Shown here: piece by piece, positions 33,247-40,739 of the stretch | Layout: each line of letters starts with the position of its first letter | How positions within the stretch are numbered: the stretch's first letter is position 1 | Assembly (NCBI GenBank): GCA_944392425.1 | Contig: CALXWM010000009.1 | Coordinates: 1 to 40,739 of the forward strand | Direction: 5' to 3' | DNA length: 40,739 nucleotides | DNA from: an uncultured Clostridia bacterium | GTDB taxonomy: Bacteria; Bacillota; Clostridia; TANB77; CAG-508 | Made by a program: the position numbers and the translations under genes | Notes under the pieces: generated by a model | The model's input: the letters and a program-made list of their open reading frames with translations, nothing else | Databases searched by the model: none | Told to the model about the DNA's origin: nothing

Positions 33247-33292
33247 AAATATCTTAACTTATAAAATAGTTATAATAAGGAAGGATTAAAGA

Positions 33293-33751
33293 ATGAAGTC
33301 AGAACGAGGCGTAACACTAATTATATTGTCAATATATATTATAACATTTAGTATTGTTATAGCACTTTTAGCAAGCTTAAGTAATTATATATATAGCAAC
33401 TTAGACGGTATTAGTGACACAAGTATAAACTCTACGGAATTTAATAAATTTAATATGTACTTTATAGAAGATGTAAAAACTAACAGTCAAGCATCTGTTA
33501 AAAGACTAGCAGATGATAATAATCACGAATTTATCCAAATAGCATTTCAAGATGGAGATATTTACACCTATAATATAGGAGATGACTGCATATATAAAAA
33601 CAATCAAAAAATTGCTAATGATATAGCAAATTTTAATGCAGAAGGTTTTTTAAAAGATGAAAAAATGTATATAGAAATACAAATAGAAATCGGAACAGAT
33701 GATGAAACAAATTACAGAAAAACAATTGACTATGTATTGAAATATTGGTGA
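33293..33751 (+). CDS. minor prepilin-like protein
   Basis: A 152-residue protein with leader MKSERG and mature start VTLIILSIYIITFSIVIALL, a single long hydrophobic helix after the predicted prepilin cleavage site. Position 5 is Ile rather than Glu. The C-terminal domain has DGDIYTYNIGDDCIYKNNQK, a strand pattern seen in GspJ/PilW-like minor pilins. It lies between the other minor prepilin and pilB, within the same strand run. Likely part of the priming complex at the pilus tip; that is inference from position. Confidence 0.72.
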   Translation: MKSERGVTLIILSIYIITFSIVIALLASLSNYIYSNLDGISDTSINSTEFNKFNMYFIEDVKTNSQASVKRLADDNNHEFIQIAFQDGDIYTYNIGDDCIYKNNQKIANDIANFNAEGFLKDEKMYIEIQIEIGTDDETNYRKTIDYVLKYW

Positions 33752-33768
33752 TTTGAAAGGAGATAAAA

Positions 33769-35397
33769 ATGGCTACGAATCAAAGACTACCTTTAGGTAT
33801 AGAACTTGTTAAAAGAGGTATTGTAAGACAAGAGGACATTACTCAAGCCTTAGAATATCAAAAAACACATCCAAAAGAAAAATTGGGTGATATATTAAAT
33901 GAACTTAGACTAGCAGACTCCAAGCAATTATTAAATACAATGGGGGATGTTTTTGGAGAAAAAGTAATATATTTGACTGACGAAGATGTAAAAATAGATA
34001 TATCAAAATATATTTCTGTAGATATTGCAAAAGAAGCAAAAGCAGTACCTTTTGAAGTGGAAAATGGAGTAATAAAGGTTTGCTTTGCAGATGTAAGTAA
34101 CAAAGGACAAGTAGAATCAGTTAGACTTTTAATGCTTAATAAAGGTCTAGTAATGGAAAGATACATTACTTTTAAATCAAATATAGAAAAAGTATTGGAT
34201 GCACTTTCAGTAGCTTCAACAGAAACAATTGATACTGAAGCTACAGGAACAACAATAGTAGATAACATTATTAGAAATGCAATGGCTAAAAGAGCCAGTG
34301 ATATTCATATTGAACCTCTTGAAGATGGTGTTAGAGTAAGATATAGAATTGATGGAAAATTATTAACTGTTGCAAAAATAGACAAAGAAAAACAAACTCA
34401 AATAATTGGTAGACTAAAATCTATTTCAAATATGCATCAAGAAAAACAGGAACCTCAAGATGGTAGAATTATAATGTATCCAGAATATAATATTCGTGTA
34501 TCTTCACAAAAAAATATACATGGAGAGAAGTTTGTTTTAAGATTACTAAAAAAAGATTCAGATATAAAGAGTTTATTTGAGCTAGGATATCCAGAGGACA
34601 AAGAATTACTAAAAGATGCATTTGATAAAAGAAACAGTATAACTGTAATTGCAGCACCAACTGGTGAAGGTAAAACTACAACACTATATAGTGTAATAAA
34701 TTATTTGGACAAACCAGAAATAAATATAACAACAATTGAAGACCCAGTAGAAATACGTATACCAGGTCTAAATCAAATAGAAATAGATAATAAGACTACT
34801 TTTGCGGGATCACTTAGAACAGTTTTAAGACAAGACCCAGATATAATTCTTGTTGGAGAAATAAGAGATTCAGAAACAGCAGAAATAGCAATGCAAGCTG
34901 GACAAACTGGTCACTATGTACTTTCAACGATACACACAATTAATGCAATAGAAGTAGTATCAAGATTAAGAAAAATGGAAGTATCTAATTACGATATATC
35001 GAGTACTTTAGCTACATCAATATCTCAAAGACTAATTAGAAAACTTTGTCCAGATTGCAAACGAGAAAGAGAATTCACTGAAGAAGAAAAGAAAATTATA
35101 CAATCAATTGGACAAAAATACAATGTTAACTTTGATTTAACAAATGTAAAAACTTATGATGCTGTTGGCTGTGATAAATGTAATCAAAGTGGATATTATG
35201 ATAGAATAGCAATATTTGAGACATTACTTATAACCGATCCAATAAAAGAGCTTATAGTAAAAGATGCGTCAACATTAGAAATTAGAGAAGAAGCATACAA
35301 AGAAGGCTATAAGCCAATGATTATTGAAGGATTAAATAAAGTTATAAGTGGAATAACTACTTTAGAAGAGTTAAATAGTAAATTACTATTCTATTAA
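33769..35397 (+). CDS. pilB: PilB-type pilus extension ATPase
   Basis: A 542-residue GspE/PilB ATPase that powers pilin insertion. An N-terminal MshEN-like domain (about 5-145; LGIELVKRGIVRQEDITQAL) can bind c-di-GMP in related proteins. The AAA core has RASDIHIEPLEDGVRVRYRIDG, Walker A APTGEGKTTT (about 295), Asp box TTIEDPVEIRIPGLNQIEI, Walker B DIILVGEIRDSETAEIA (about 358) and LSTIHTINA. A tetracysteine zinc site, CPDC (about 427) and CDKC (about 467), is typical of PilB. A GAAAGGAGA site precedes the start. It sits in line with pilT and pilC. Confidence 0.96.
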   Translation: MATNQRLPLGIELVKRGIVRQEDITQALEYQKTHPKEKLGDILNELRLADSKQLLNTMGDVFGEKVIYLTDEDVKIDISKYISVDIAKEAKAVPFEVENGVIKVCFADVSNKGQVESVRLLMLNKGLVMERYITFKSNIEKVLDALSVASTETIDTEATGTTIVDNIIRNAMAKRASDIHIEPLEDGVRVRYRIDGKLLTVAKIDKEKQTQIIGRLKSISNMHQEKQEPQDGRIIMYPEYNIRVSSQKNIHGEKFVLRLLKKDSDIKSLFELGYPEDKELLKDAFDKRNSITVIAAPTGEGKTTTLYSVINYLDKPEINITTIEDPVEIRIPGLNQIEIDNKTTFAGSLRTVLRQDPDIILVGEIRDSETAEIAMQAGQTGHYVLSTIHTINAIEVVSRLRKMEVSNYDISSTLATSISQRLIRKLCPDCKREREFTEEEKKIIQSIGQKYNVNFDLTNVKTYDAVGCDKCNQSGYYDRIAIFETLLITDPIKELIVKDASTLEIREEAYKEGYKPMIIEGLNKVISGITTLEELNSKLLFY

Positions 35398-35452
35398 AAG
35401 CAATGGTTATAGGAACCAAAAAAACCTAAATATATTTTAAGAGGATTAAATT

Positions 35453-36580
35453 ATGGATATTAATGCAATTTTATCAGAAGCAAAGAGAATGAAGGCATCA
35501 GATGTGCACTTTATACCTGGTATAAAGCCAAAAATCAGAGTAAACAGAGACCTAATTGAGTTCGAACAATATGATGTCATAAGCAAAGATGATATATTGG
35601 AAGTATATGATTACTTTTTAAAAGGAAATCTTGATAGAGATGCTTATTTCAGAGAGCATAAAGTTTTAGATACATCAGCAGAATTTGAAGATATACGTTT
35701 AAGAGTAAACATATCATATTCAGACGGACTTCCAGTAATCATTACAAGACTTATAAGAAATGAGCTTCCAACATATGAAGAACTTGGTGTTCCAGATATA
35801 GTAAGAAGAATGACAAAGCAAACTCAAGGATTAATACTTGTTACTGGTAAAACAAACTCAGGTAAATCAACAACACTTAATGCTTTAATAAATTATATAA
35901 ATGATAATGAAAATAAAAAAATTCTTACACTAGAGAGTCCAGTTGAATATAAACATAAATGTAAAAAGTCAATAATAGTACAAAAAGAAGTTGGAATTGG
36001 TGGAGATGTACCATCATATAGCATAGGAACTAAGAACTCTTTAAGAGAAGACTGTGATATACTAGTAATAGGTGAGATTAGAGATAAAGAAACAATGGAA
36101 GCAGCTATAGAAACAGCTGAATCTGGACACTTAGTAATAGGCACACTTCATACAAAATCATGTGCAGAAACTGTAGATAGAATGATAAACTTCTATGAAG
36201 TTGGAGATCAATCACAAGTTAAATACTTAATAGCATCATTACTAAAATTGGTTATATCTCAAAGATTAATTAAAAATAAAAGGGGAACACTATCATTAGT
36301 ACCAGAAGTAATGGTTGTAGATAATGTTGTATCTGGTTTAATAAGAAAAGAAAAATTAACAACTTCAGAAATTGAAGACGCTATACAAAGTGGATCAAAT
36401 AATGGAAGTATAGGATTAATAAATTCTCTTGCAAAATTATTTACAGATGATATAATTACACTAGATCAAGCTAAAGCACAAGTAGAAGAAAAGAATATAG
36501 AAGTATTGAATAGAACAATAATGCAAATGAAATTGAAAAAAGAAGAAGAAAACGATCAAAATTCTAACAATTATTTATAA
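35453..36580 (+). CDS. pilT: PilT-type pilus retraction ATPase
   Basis: A 375-residue ATPase of the PilT family. Residues about 10-100 form the PAS-like N-terminal domain (MKASDVHFIPGIKPKIRVN). The core has Walker A VTGKTNSGKSTT (about 129), LTLESPVEYKHK, where PilT usually has EDPIE, Walker B DILVIGEIRDKETMEAA (about 201) and the His box GHLVIGTLHTKS. AAIL-like retraction tail residues are not obvious. It lacks the zinc site of PilB, which supports PilT. The presence of both ATPases suggests the pili can extend and retract. The next gene is pilC. Confidence 0.93.
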   Translation: MDINAILSEAKRMKASDVHFIPGIKPKIRVNRDLIEFEQYDVISKDDILEVYDYFLKGNLDRDAYFREHKVLDTSAEFEDIRLRVNISYSDGLPVIITRLIRNELPTYEELGVPDIVRRMTKQTQGLILVTGKTNSGKSTTLNALINYINDNENKKILTLESPVEYKHKCKKSIIVQKEVGIGGDVPSYSIGTKNSLREDCDILVIGEIRDKETMEAAIETAESGHLVIGTLHTKSCAETVDRMINFYEVGDQSQVKYLIASLLKLVISQRLIKNKRGTLSLVPEVMVVDNVVSGLIRKEKLTTSEIEDAIQSGSNNGSIGLINSLAKLFTDDIITLDQAKAQVEEKNIEVLNRTIMQMKLKKEEENDQNSNNYL

Positions 36581-36622
36581 ATAAACAAAAGCTAAGTAAA
36601 ATAATAAAAGGAGGACTAATTT

Positions 36623-37972
36623 ATGCCAGAGTATGTATACAAAGCAGTTGACGAAAATGGCGTAGTTGTAAAAAATAGGGTACAAGACAAAAGTAAGCAA
36701 AATCTTATAAAAAAGCTTAAAATAAATGGACTTATGCCTATTAATGTTACTCAAGTAAGTTTTGGTAAATACAAAAAAGGTGGAGTAAAAAGAAATGTAA
36801 GTAACATAGATGAAATTATGCAACTAGCTAACTCCGCAAATATAACACAAAAAAAAGATACTAGAAAATTTTCAATTATAGAAAAATTAAACATGTCTAT
36901 AACTAAAAGCCAAAAGGTGACAAGTAGAGATTTAGTTATATTTACTCAAAATTTGTACTTACTAAAAAAAGCAGGATTTAACAATGTGCATGCTTTAGGT
37001 ACAATAATACAATCAACTGAAAACACCACTCTTAAAGGAATATTGGAAGATATATTAGCTGGTGTTGAAGCTGGAGATTATATGTATACTACTATGGAGT
37101 ATTATTCTGATATATTCCCATATATATATATAAACTTAGTAAAAGTTGGAGAATTATCAGGATCACTTGAAGAATCTTTAAGACAAGCAGTAGAATATTT
37201 AGACTCTTCAGAAGATTTATCTAAAAAGTTAAAGAAAATATTAATACCAAATATAGTACAATTCGTCGTTCTTATAGTACTATTATTCTTTGGAAGTATG
37301 TATGTAGTACCAATTATACAGGATATATTTGAACAAGTAGGATCAACAGATCGATTGCCTTCATATACAATAGCATTCTCAAATTTCTTGACATCAGTAC
37401 AGCAAAATTGGTATATTCCAACGGCAATAATAGCAGCAATTGTAGTGGCTATAACATTATATACTAAAACACCAAGAGGAAGATATAGATGGGATTACTT
37501 TAAATATACAATGCCTATATTTGGACAACTTATATTTGCTATAGATTTTTCGAGATTAACAAAAGCTATGGTGTTAAACCTTAGAAATGGTATGAGAATT
37601 CAAGAGGCTTTAGATGTAAGTAAAAACGTAGTTAAAAACTTAGTTATGCTTTCAATTGTTGAAACTGCTATAAATAATATTATAGTTGGTGATTCTTGGG
37701 TTGAACCATTTGAAAAATCTGGATTAGCTGAACCTATGATAACAGAAATGCTAAAAATAGGTATGCAAACAGATTTACCTGCTATGATGGAAAAATTAGT
37801 AGAATATATGGATATGGATATAGACCAAATTATAGAGAGAATAGTAAAAATATTACCACAAATCTTATATTCTATTATTGGTGTAATAATTATACTTGTT
37901 ACAGTAGTTGTACTTGTACCTTGTATTGAGGTTTATATGGGTACCTTCTTATTCTCAGCAGCAGGATTCTAA
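36623..37972 (+). CDS. pilC: PilC/GspF-type inner-membrane platform protein
   Basis: A 449-residue protein with two T2SSF domains. The N-terminal PEYVYKAVDENGVVVKNRV is the usual short start. The first T2SSF domain (about 95-215; DLVIFTQNLYLLKKAGFN, LVKVGELSGSLEESLRQAVEYL) is followed by TM helices near 208-230 and 265-285. The second copy (about 300-420) has FSRLTKAMVLNLRNGMRIQEAL and EMLKIGMQTDLPAMMEKLVEYM. The final helix is near 418-440. It forms the platform that the PilB and PilT motors act on. It ends the pilus locus, directly followed by a GGGACGT repeat that can act as a terminator. Confidence 0.94.
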   Translation: MPEYVYKAVDENGVVVKNRVQDKSKQNLIKKLKINGLMPINVTQVSFGKYKKGGVKRNVSNIDEIMQLANSANITQKKDTRKFSIIEKLNMSITKSQKVTSRDLVIFTQNLYLLKKAGFNNVHALGTIIQSTENTTLKGILEDILAGVEAGDYMYTTMEYYSDIFPYIYINLVKVGELSGSLEESLRQAVEYLDSSEDLSKKLKKILIPNIVQFVVLIVLLFFGSMYVVPIIQDIFEQVGSTDRLPSYTIAFSNFLTSVQQNWYIPTAIIAAIVVAITLYTKTPRGRYRWDYFKYTMPIFGQLIFAIDFSRLTKAMVLNLRNGMRIQEALDVSKNVVKNLVMLSIVETAINNIIVGDSWVEPFEKSGLAEPMITEMLKIGMQTDLPAMMEKLVEYMDMDIDQIIERIVKILPQILYSIIGVIIILVTVVVLVPCIEVYMGTFLFSAAGF

Positions 37973-37974
37973 AA

Positions 37975-38023
37975 GTTGTCAATGTAAAAAGGGACGTGTC
38001 AAAAAGGTACGTCCCTGTTGACA
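37975..38023. repeat. GGGACGT palindromic intergenic repeat
   Basis: Inner arms GGGACGT (37991-37997) and ACGTCCC (38009-38015), outer arms TTGTCAATGT and TTGACA. GTTGTCAATG is identical to 381-390 in the first repeat region. The stem can fold in RNA and may serve as the pilus operon terminator; its right end overlaps the leader of the next gene. Confidence 0.75.
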
Positions 38024-38047
38024 TTTATACTAAAAAAGGAGTATTTT

Positions 38048-38959
38048 ATGAAAATTGGAATTGATATTGGTGGAAGTCACATAGCTACAGGATTAGTTGA
38101 TAAAAATGGTAACCTTATTTCAAAAGAAAGTAGAGATATAAATATATCTAATATTAGTGATGAAAAAAGAGTTGAGGATTTAATTTTAGAGATAATAGAA
38201 AATGAAATAACAATTCTTTTAGAAAAAGAAGACTTAAACGTAGGGGATATTTCTAAAATTGGAATTGCAGTACCAGGAAGTCCAAAAGGTAATTGTATTC
38301 GCAATTTGGTAAATTTACATATAAAAGAATTTGATTTAGGAACAAAGCTTAAAGAAAAATATAAAGTAAATGTAAAAATTAAAAATGATGGCAAATGTGC
38401 AGGCTTAGCAGAAAAATTGTATGGCTCATTAAGAAAATATGATGATTGCGTATTTTTGTGCATAGGTACTGGTGTAGGAAGTGCAGTGTTTTTGGAAGGA
38501 GAGTTATTAGAGCCAGAGCAAAATCCAGGATTCGAATTTGGACACATGGTTATAGATAAAGAAGGTAGAAAGTGTAATTGTGGAAAAAATGGATGTTTTG
38601 AAACTTATGCTTCAATGAAAAGATTTAAACTAGAAGCAATTAGTAGATTGAAAATGAGTGAAAATACTGTGGCAGAAGAGGTACAAAAATATATTAGAGA
38701 GAATATAAACAAAAAAGATGTTAGAGAATTTGTTGATGAATACTTAACAAATGTTAGTATAGGATTAGCAAATATAATAAATATATTTGAACCTGAGGCA
38801 ATAAGCTTTGGGGGTAGTTTTTCTTACTATTGTGATATATTTTTACCAATATTGCAAGAAAAAATAGAGAAACTTAAATTTAATAAAGATACAAAAACAG
38901 ATTTGATTACTGCTAAATTAAGAAATGATGCGGGAATAATAGGGGCTACTGAAATATAA
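38048..38959 (+). CDS. ROK-family sugar kinase, glucokinase-like
   Basis: A 303-residue ROK protein. KIGIDIGGSHIATGLVD is the phosphate-1 loop. GIAVPGSP precedes the sugar-binding region. VKIKNDGKCAGLAEKLYG carries the catalytic Asp (ND). CIGTGVGSAVF is phosphate-2. The zinc motif GRKCNCGKNGCFETYAS (HxnCxCGxxGCxE type) with FGHMVIDKEG upstream is intact. No HTH is present, so it is an enzyme rather than a repressor. Likely glucokinase or N-acetylhexosamine kinase; specificity cannot be read. AAGGAG lies 6 nt before the ATG at 38048, so I do not use the TTG at 38018. Confidence 0.9.
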   Translation: MKIGIDIGGSHIATGLVDKNGNLISKESRDINISNISDEKRVEDLILEIIENEITILLEKEDLNVGDISKIGIAVPGSPKGNCIRNLVNLHIKEFDLGTKLKEKYKVNVKIKNDGKCAGLAEKLYGSLRKYDDCVFLCIGTGVGSAVFLEGELLEPEQNPGFEFGHMVIDKEGRKCNCGKNGCFETYASMKRFKLEAISRLKMSENTVAEEVQKYIRENINKKDVREFVDEYLTNVSIGLANIINIFEPEAISFGGSFSYYCDIFLPILQEKIEKLKFNKDTKTDLITAKLRNDAGIIGATEI

Positions 38960-38965
38960 AACTAA

Positions 38966-38995
38966 AATAGGCTTGCTTTTGATAACAAGCCTATT
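38966..38995 (-). terminator. convergent terminator
   Basis: AATAGGCTTG and CAAGCCTATT form a 10-bp stem. On the minus strand it is followed by TTAGTTT, ending the small acidic protein gene, whose stop codon overlaps the stem; on the plus strand it can also slow the kinase transcript. Confidence 0.75.
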
Positions 38996-39194
38996 AATTA
39001 TTATTAGAATTATCTTCTTTTAAATCCTGAGAGTCAACATTTTCAGGAATAATAATATTTTGCTTTTGGTTTTCTTCAGGTTTTTCCATAATTAAACTAT
39101 CTCTTACATTAGAAATATTTAAGTCTTTAGAATTACCTTTAACAATTTCAATTTTCTTTGGTTTATGTTCATCTTGACTATTCTCTTCTATCAT
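38994..39194 (-). CDS. 66-residue acidic disordered protein
   Basis: A highly charged small protein (MIEENSQDEHKPKKIEIVKG to a terminal KEDNSNNN) rich in Glu, Asn, Lys and Asp, with almost no hydrophobic core and no signal peptide. A GAGGTGG site sits 4 nt before the ATG and a terminator follows, which supports it as a gene. I do not recognise the family. It is convergent with the ROK kinase gene and on the same strand as the HTH regulator upstream, 158 nt away. Confidence 0.6.
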   Translation of the reverse strand: MIEENSQDEHKPKKIEIVKGNSKDLNISNVRDSLIMEKPEENQKQNIIIPENVDSQDLKEDNSNNN

Positions 39195-39352
39195 AGTACC
39201 ACCTCATATTTTTAATATTTATATATTATTATTTTTTATTCATATAAAAAATATAACATAAAAAAATATAGATATCAAGGATTATTTTTAAAATTTAACT
39301 ATATAAAAGGGATTCGGTAAGCGATTTTTAGTCAAATAATAGAATTATAATT

Positions 39353-39619
39353 TTATGAAGCTTTAAACTTATCAATAATAGGACTTAATAAATCTTGAAC
39401 ATCAATTTTAAGGACAACTGCAATTGCACAAATTTCATAATCTCTAACCGTTCTTTGATTATTTTCTATTCTATGTAAGCTTGTTACTGGAATATTAACA
39501 TCTAATAGCTGTAGTTTGTTAGAGAGAGCTTCTAAGGAAATACCTTTTTCTTTACGTTTTTTCCTTATAATTGGGCCAATTAAGTTAAGATTGTCCTCAT
39601 ATTTTCCACAATTATTCAT
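39353..39619 (-). CDS. XRE-family helix-turn-helix regulator
   Basis: An 88-residue protein with a Cro/CI-type HTH: IGPIIRKKRKEKGISLEALSN as helices 1-2, then PVTSLHRIENNQRTVRDYEI as the recognition helix and following turn, then a closing helix (AVVLKIDVQDLLSPII). The rest is short. An AAAGGA site precedes the ATG. It reads away from scpB. Target genes are unknown; the divergent promoter of scpB is about 145 nt upstream. Confidence 0.85.
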   Translation of the reverse strand: MNNCGKYEDNLNLIGPIIRKKRKEKGISLEALSNKLQLLDVNIPVTSLHRIENNQRTVRDYEICAIAVVLKIDVQDLLSPIIDKFKAS

Positions 39620-39764
39620 AAACTATCCTTTCTGTTATGCAAAAGAAAATATGTTTTTGACAAAATATTACATAAATGTAAATAAATTGAATTGAAAATA
39701 TTATATAAATAAATTTAAAACGACATGTTACCACCAGTGTGAAAAAACAAGAAAAATTTATTCC

Positions 39765-39793
39765 TTGCAAACGGGCAGAATTAATGGTATAAT
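39765..39793 (+). promoter_or_regulatory. promoter of scpB
   Basis: TTGCAA (39765-39770) and TATAAT (39788-39793) with a 17-nt spacer; the leader is about 70 nt. Confidence 0.75.
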
Positions 39794-39867
39794 AAAACCG
39801 TTACTAATGCGAAAAATGAGCATAGTTTAAAAGTTTTTACAAAAAAATATTTATTTGAGGAATGAAA

Positions 39868-40551
39868 ATGGAAAAGGAAAAATTAAAAGGAATAATTGAA
39901 GCTATTTTATTTTCTGCTGGTAAAGTAGTAAAAATAAGAGAGCTTATGGCATTATTAGAACTAAATTCAGATGAAATTATTTCTAGTATAGCGGAGTTAG
40001 AGCAAGAATATACTTTGGCAGGTAGAGGACTTGAAATAGTGCGTGTAGAAGATGGATATCAACTTGCTTCAAAAAAAGAATATCACGAATATATTTATCC
40101 AATGATTAGCAGAACAGCAAAACCAACACTTTCACAAGCCTCACTTGAAGTACTAAGTATAATTGCATACAATAGTAGAGCAACAAAAACAGATGTAGAT
40201 ACTATAAGAGGTGTAGATTCATCAGCTTCAATATATAGATTATTAGAATATAATTTAATTGAGCAAGCGGGAAAAGCAGATTTGCCTGGTAAGCCTATGA
40301 CATATAAAGTGACAGATGAATTTTTAAAAATGTTTGGTCTTAAAAGTATTAAAGATTTGCCAGATTTACCTAAATACAAATTAGATAGCAATAGGCAAAT
40401 TGTTATTGATGAATTAGAAAAAGAAGAAGAAGACAGTTCAGATAAAAATGCAGTTATTGATGAAATAAAAGAGGTTAATACAATCAATAATGAATTACAA
40501 AATGAAGCGGAGGCTCCAGAACCCCAAGAGGGTGAAGAAGATAATACTTAA
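39868..40551 (+). CDS. scpB: segregation and condensation protein B
   Basis: A 227-residue ScpB: two tandem winged helices that bind ScpA and regulate the SMC condensin complex for chromosome segregation. Recognisable parts are EKLKGIIEAILFSAGKVVKI (first helix), GLEIVRVEDGYQLASKKEY, and SQASLEVLSIIAYNSRATK with the DTIRGVDSSASIYRLLEYNL signature of the second domain. An acidic C-terminal tail ends EPQEGEEDNT. I use the ATG at 39868, 7 nt from GAGG; the ATG at 39862 is too close. The usual upstream partner scpA is not adjacent here; the gene has its own promoter. Confidence 0.95.
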   Translation: MEKEKLKGIIEAILFSAGKVVKIRELMALLELNSDEIISSIAELEQEYTLAGRGLEIVRVEDGYQLASKKEYHEYIYPMISRTAKPTLSQASLEVLSIIAYNSRATKTDVDTIRGVDSSASIYRLLEYNLIEQAGKADLPGKPMTYKVTDEFLKMFGLKSIKDLPDLPKYKLDSNRQIVIDELEKEEEDSSDKNAVIDEIKEVNTINNELQNEAEAPEPQEGEEDNT

Positions 40552-40579
40552 TAGAAAGAATATGTTTTAGGAGGAAATT

Positions 40580-40739
40580 ATGAAATTATCTGAAGCCGGT
40601 CTAGGCACAATGAGAGTAAATAAATTAGATGAAATGTATCCAGCACAAGATATGCTAATGCAATTTGGAAAAAATCAGGTAGATGGGATACATATGTAAA
40701 TGATGGCACAATGTTAGTTGTAGATTCAGATAGAGGAGA
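40580..40739 (+). pseudogene. frameshifted fragment resembling prolyl-tRNA synthetase (runs off the window)
   Basis: An AGGAGGAAATT site and ATG at 40580 open a frame (MKLSEAGLGTMRVNKLDEMY) that stops at 40699. From about 40658 a second frame reads IWKKSGRWDTYVNDGTMLVV to the window end, matching the LWxxSGRWDxY region of prolyl-tRNA synthetases. The MKLS start is also typical of ProRS, but the residues normally between the two parts (about 60, including the GIYS-LP segment) are mostly absent. It could be a decayed proS copy, a paralogue, or an assembly error. No more can be said from 160 bases. Confidence 0.45.

Noticed and set aside
38077..38547. 156-codon reverse frame inside the ROK kinase gene
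   Set aside because: Shadow of conserved kinase motifs; no SD and no recognisable domain.
1..40739. CRISPR array, rRNA operon or complete prophage
   Set aside because: No regularly spaced repeats, no rRNA sequence and no run of phage structural genes were found on reading both strands.

Overview
The window reads as a chromosome segment of a low-GC, spore-forming member of the Clostridia (Bacillota), probably an uncultured gut-type lineage. The reasons are the very AT-rich coding sequence, strong AGGAGG-type ribosome binding sites, a dipicolinate synthase subunit gene (spores), a clostridial-style type IV pilus locus with a PilM-PilN fusion, and prepilins of the GITLVALVV type.

Layout. 1-450 is a non-coding stretch with a (TA)10 microsatellite, a terminator-like hairpin and a GGGGACGG repeat pair. 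452-1690 is a secreted or anchored surface protein. 1838-8413 is core: leuS, a GT-C-like membrane protein, two pseudouridine synthases (RluD and RluB types) and an S1-domain protein. 8542-12114 holds a Replic_Relax-like winged-helix protein and an isolated VirD4/TraG-type coupling ATPase. Between them, convergent to the ATPase gene, is a 40-residue acidic microprotein gene whose base composition is unlike its neighbours. 12226-14311 carries a MATE/SpoVB-type flippase, apparently leaderless, and the HU protein gene.

14448-24393 is a 9.9-kb integrative mobilizable element (IME) inserted at the 3' end of tRNA-Leu(UAA). It is bounded by 45-bp direct repeats (44/45 identical) made of the tRNA 3' end plus its terminator. 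Gene order is tyrosine integrase (-), excisionase-like HTH (-), DUF6076-like protein (+), AAA ATPase/DUF4143 (+), a 2TM-macro protein (+), a TIR-like protein (+), an orphan 159-aa gene of foreign composition (+), then MobA relaxase, MobC, a small protein, a TnpV-like protein and a RepA_N initiator (all -). The 2TM-macro and TIR pair matches the architecture of a type II Thoeris anti-phage system (ThsA/ThsB). The AAA/DUF4143 and DUF6076 genes beside it may be further defence or stability cargo.

24555-28574 returns to chromosomal genes: hemolysin III-type protein, TrmL, a small XRE regulator, a TPR membrane protein, and DpaA behind a candidate mother-cell sigma promoter. 28766-37972 is a complete-looking type IV pilus locus: PilMN fusion, PilO, an unrecognised membrane protein, major pilin, prepilin peptidase, two minor prepilins, PilB, PilT and PilC. 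37975-38023 is a GGGACGT palindromic repeat. After it come a ROK-family kinase, a tiny acidic disordered protein, an XRE regulator, scpB, and at the window edge a frameshifted fragment resembling prolyl-tRNA synthetase.

The most notable content is the tRNA-Leu IME carrying a type II Thoeris candidate together with unexplained neighbours. Next come the two composition-outlier small genes and the isolated Replic_Relax/VirD4 pair. All family assignments are from reading motifs; no database search was run.
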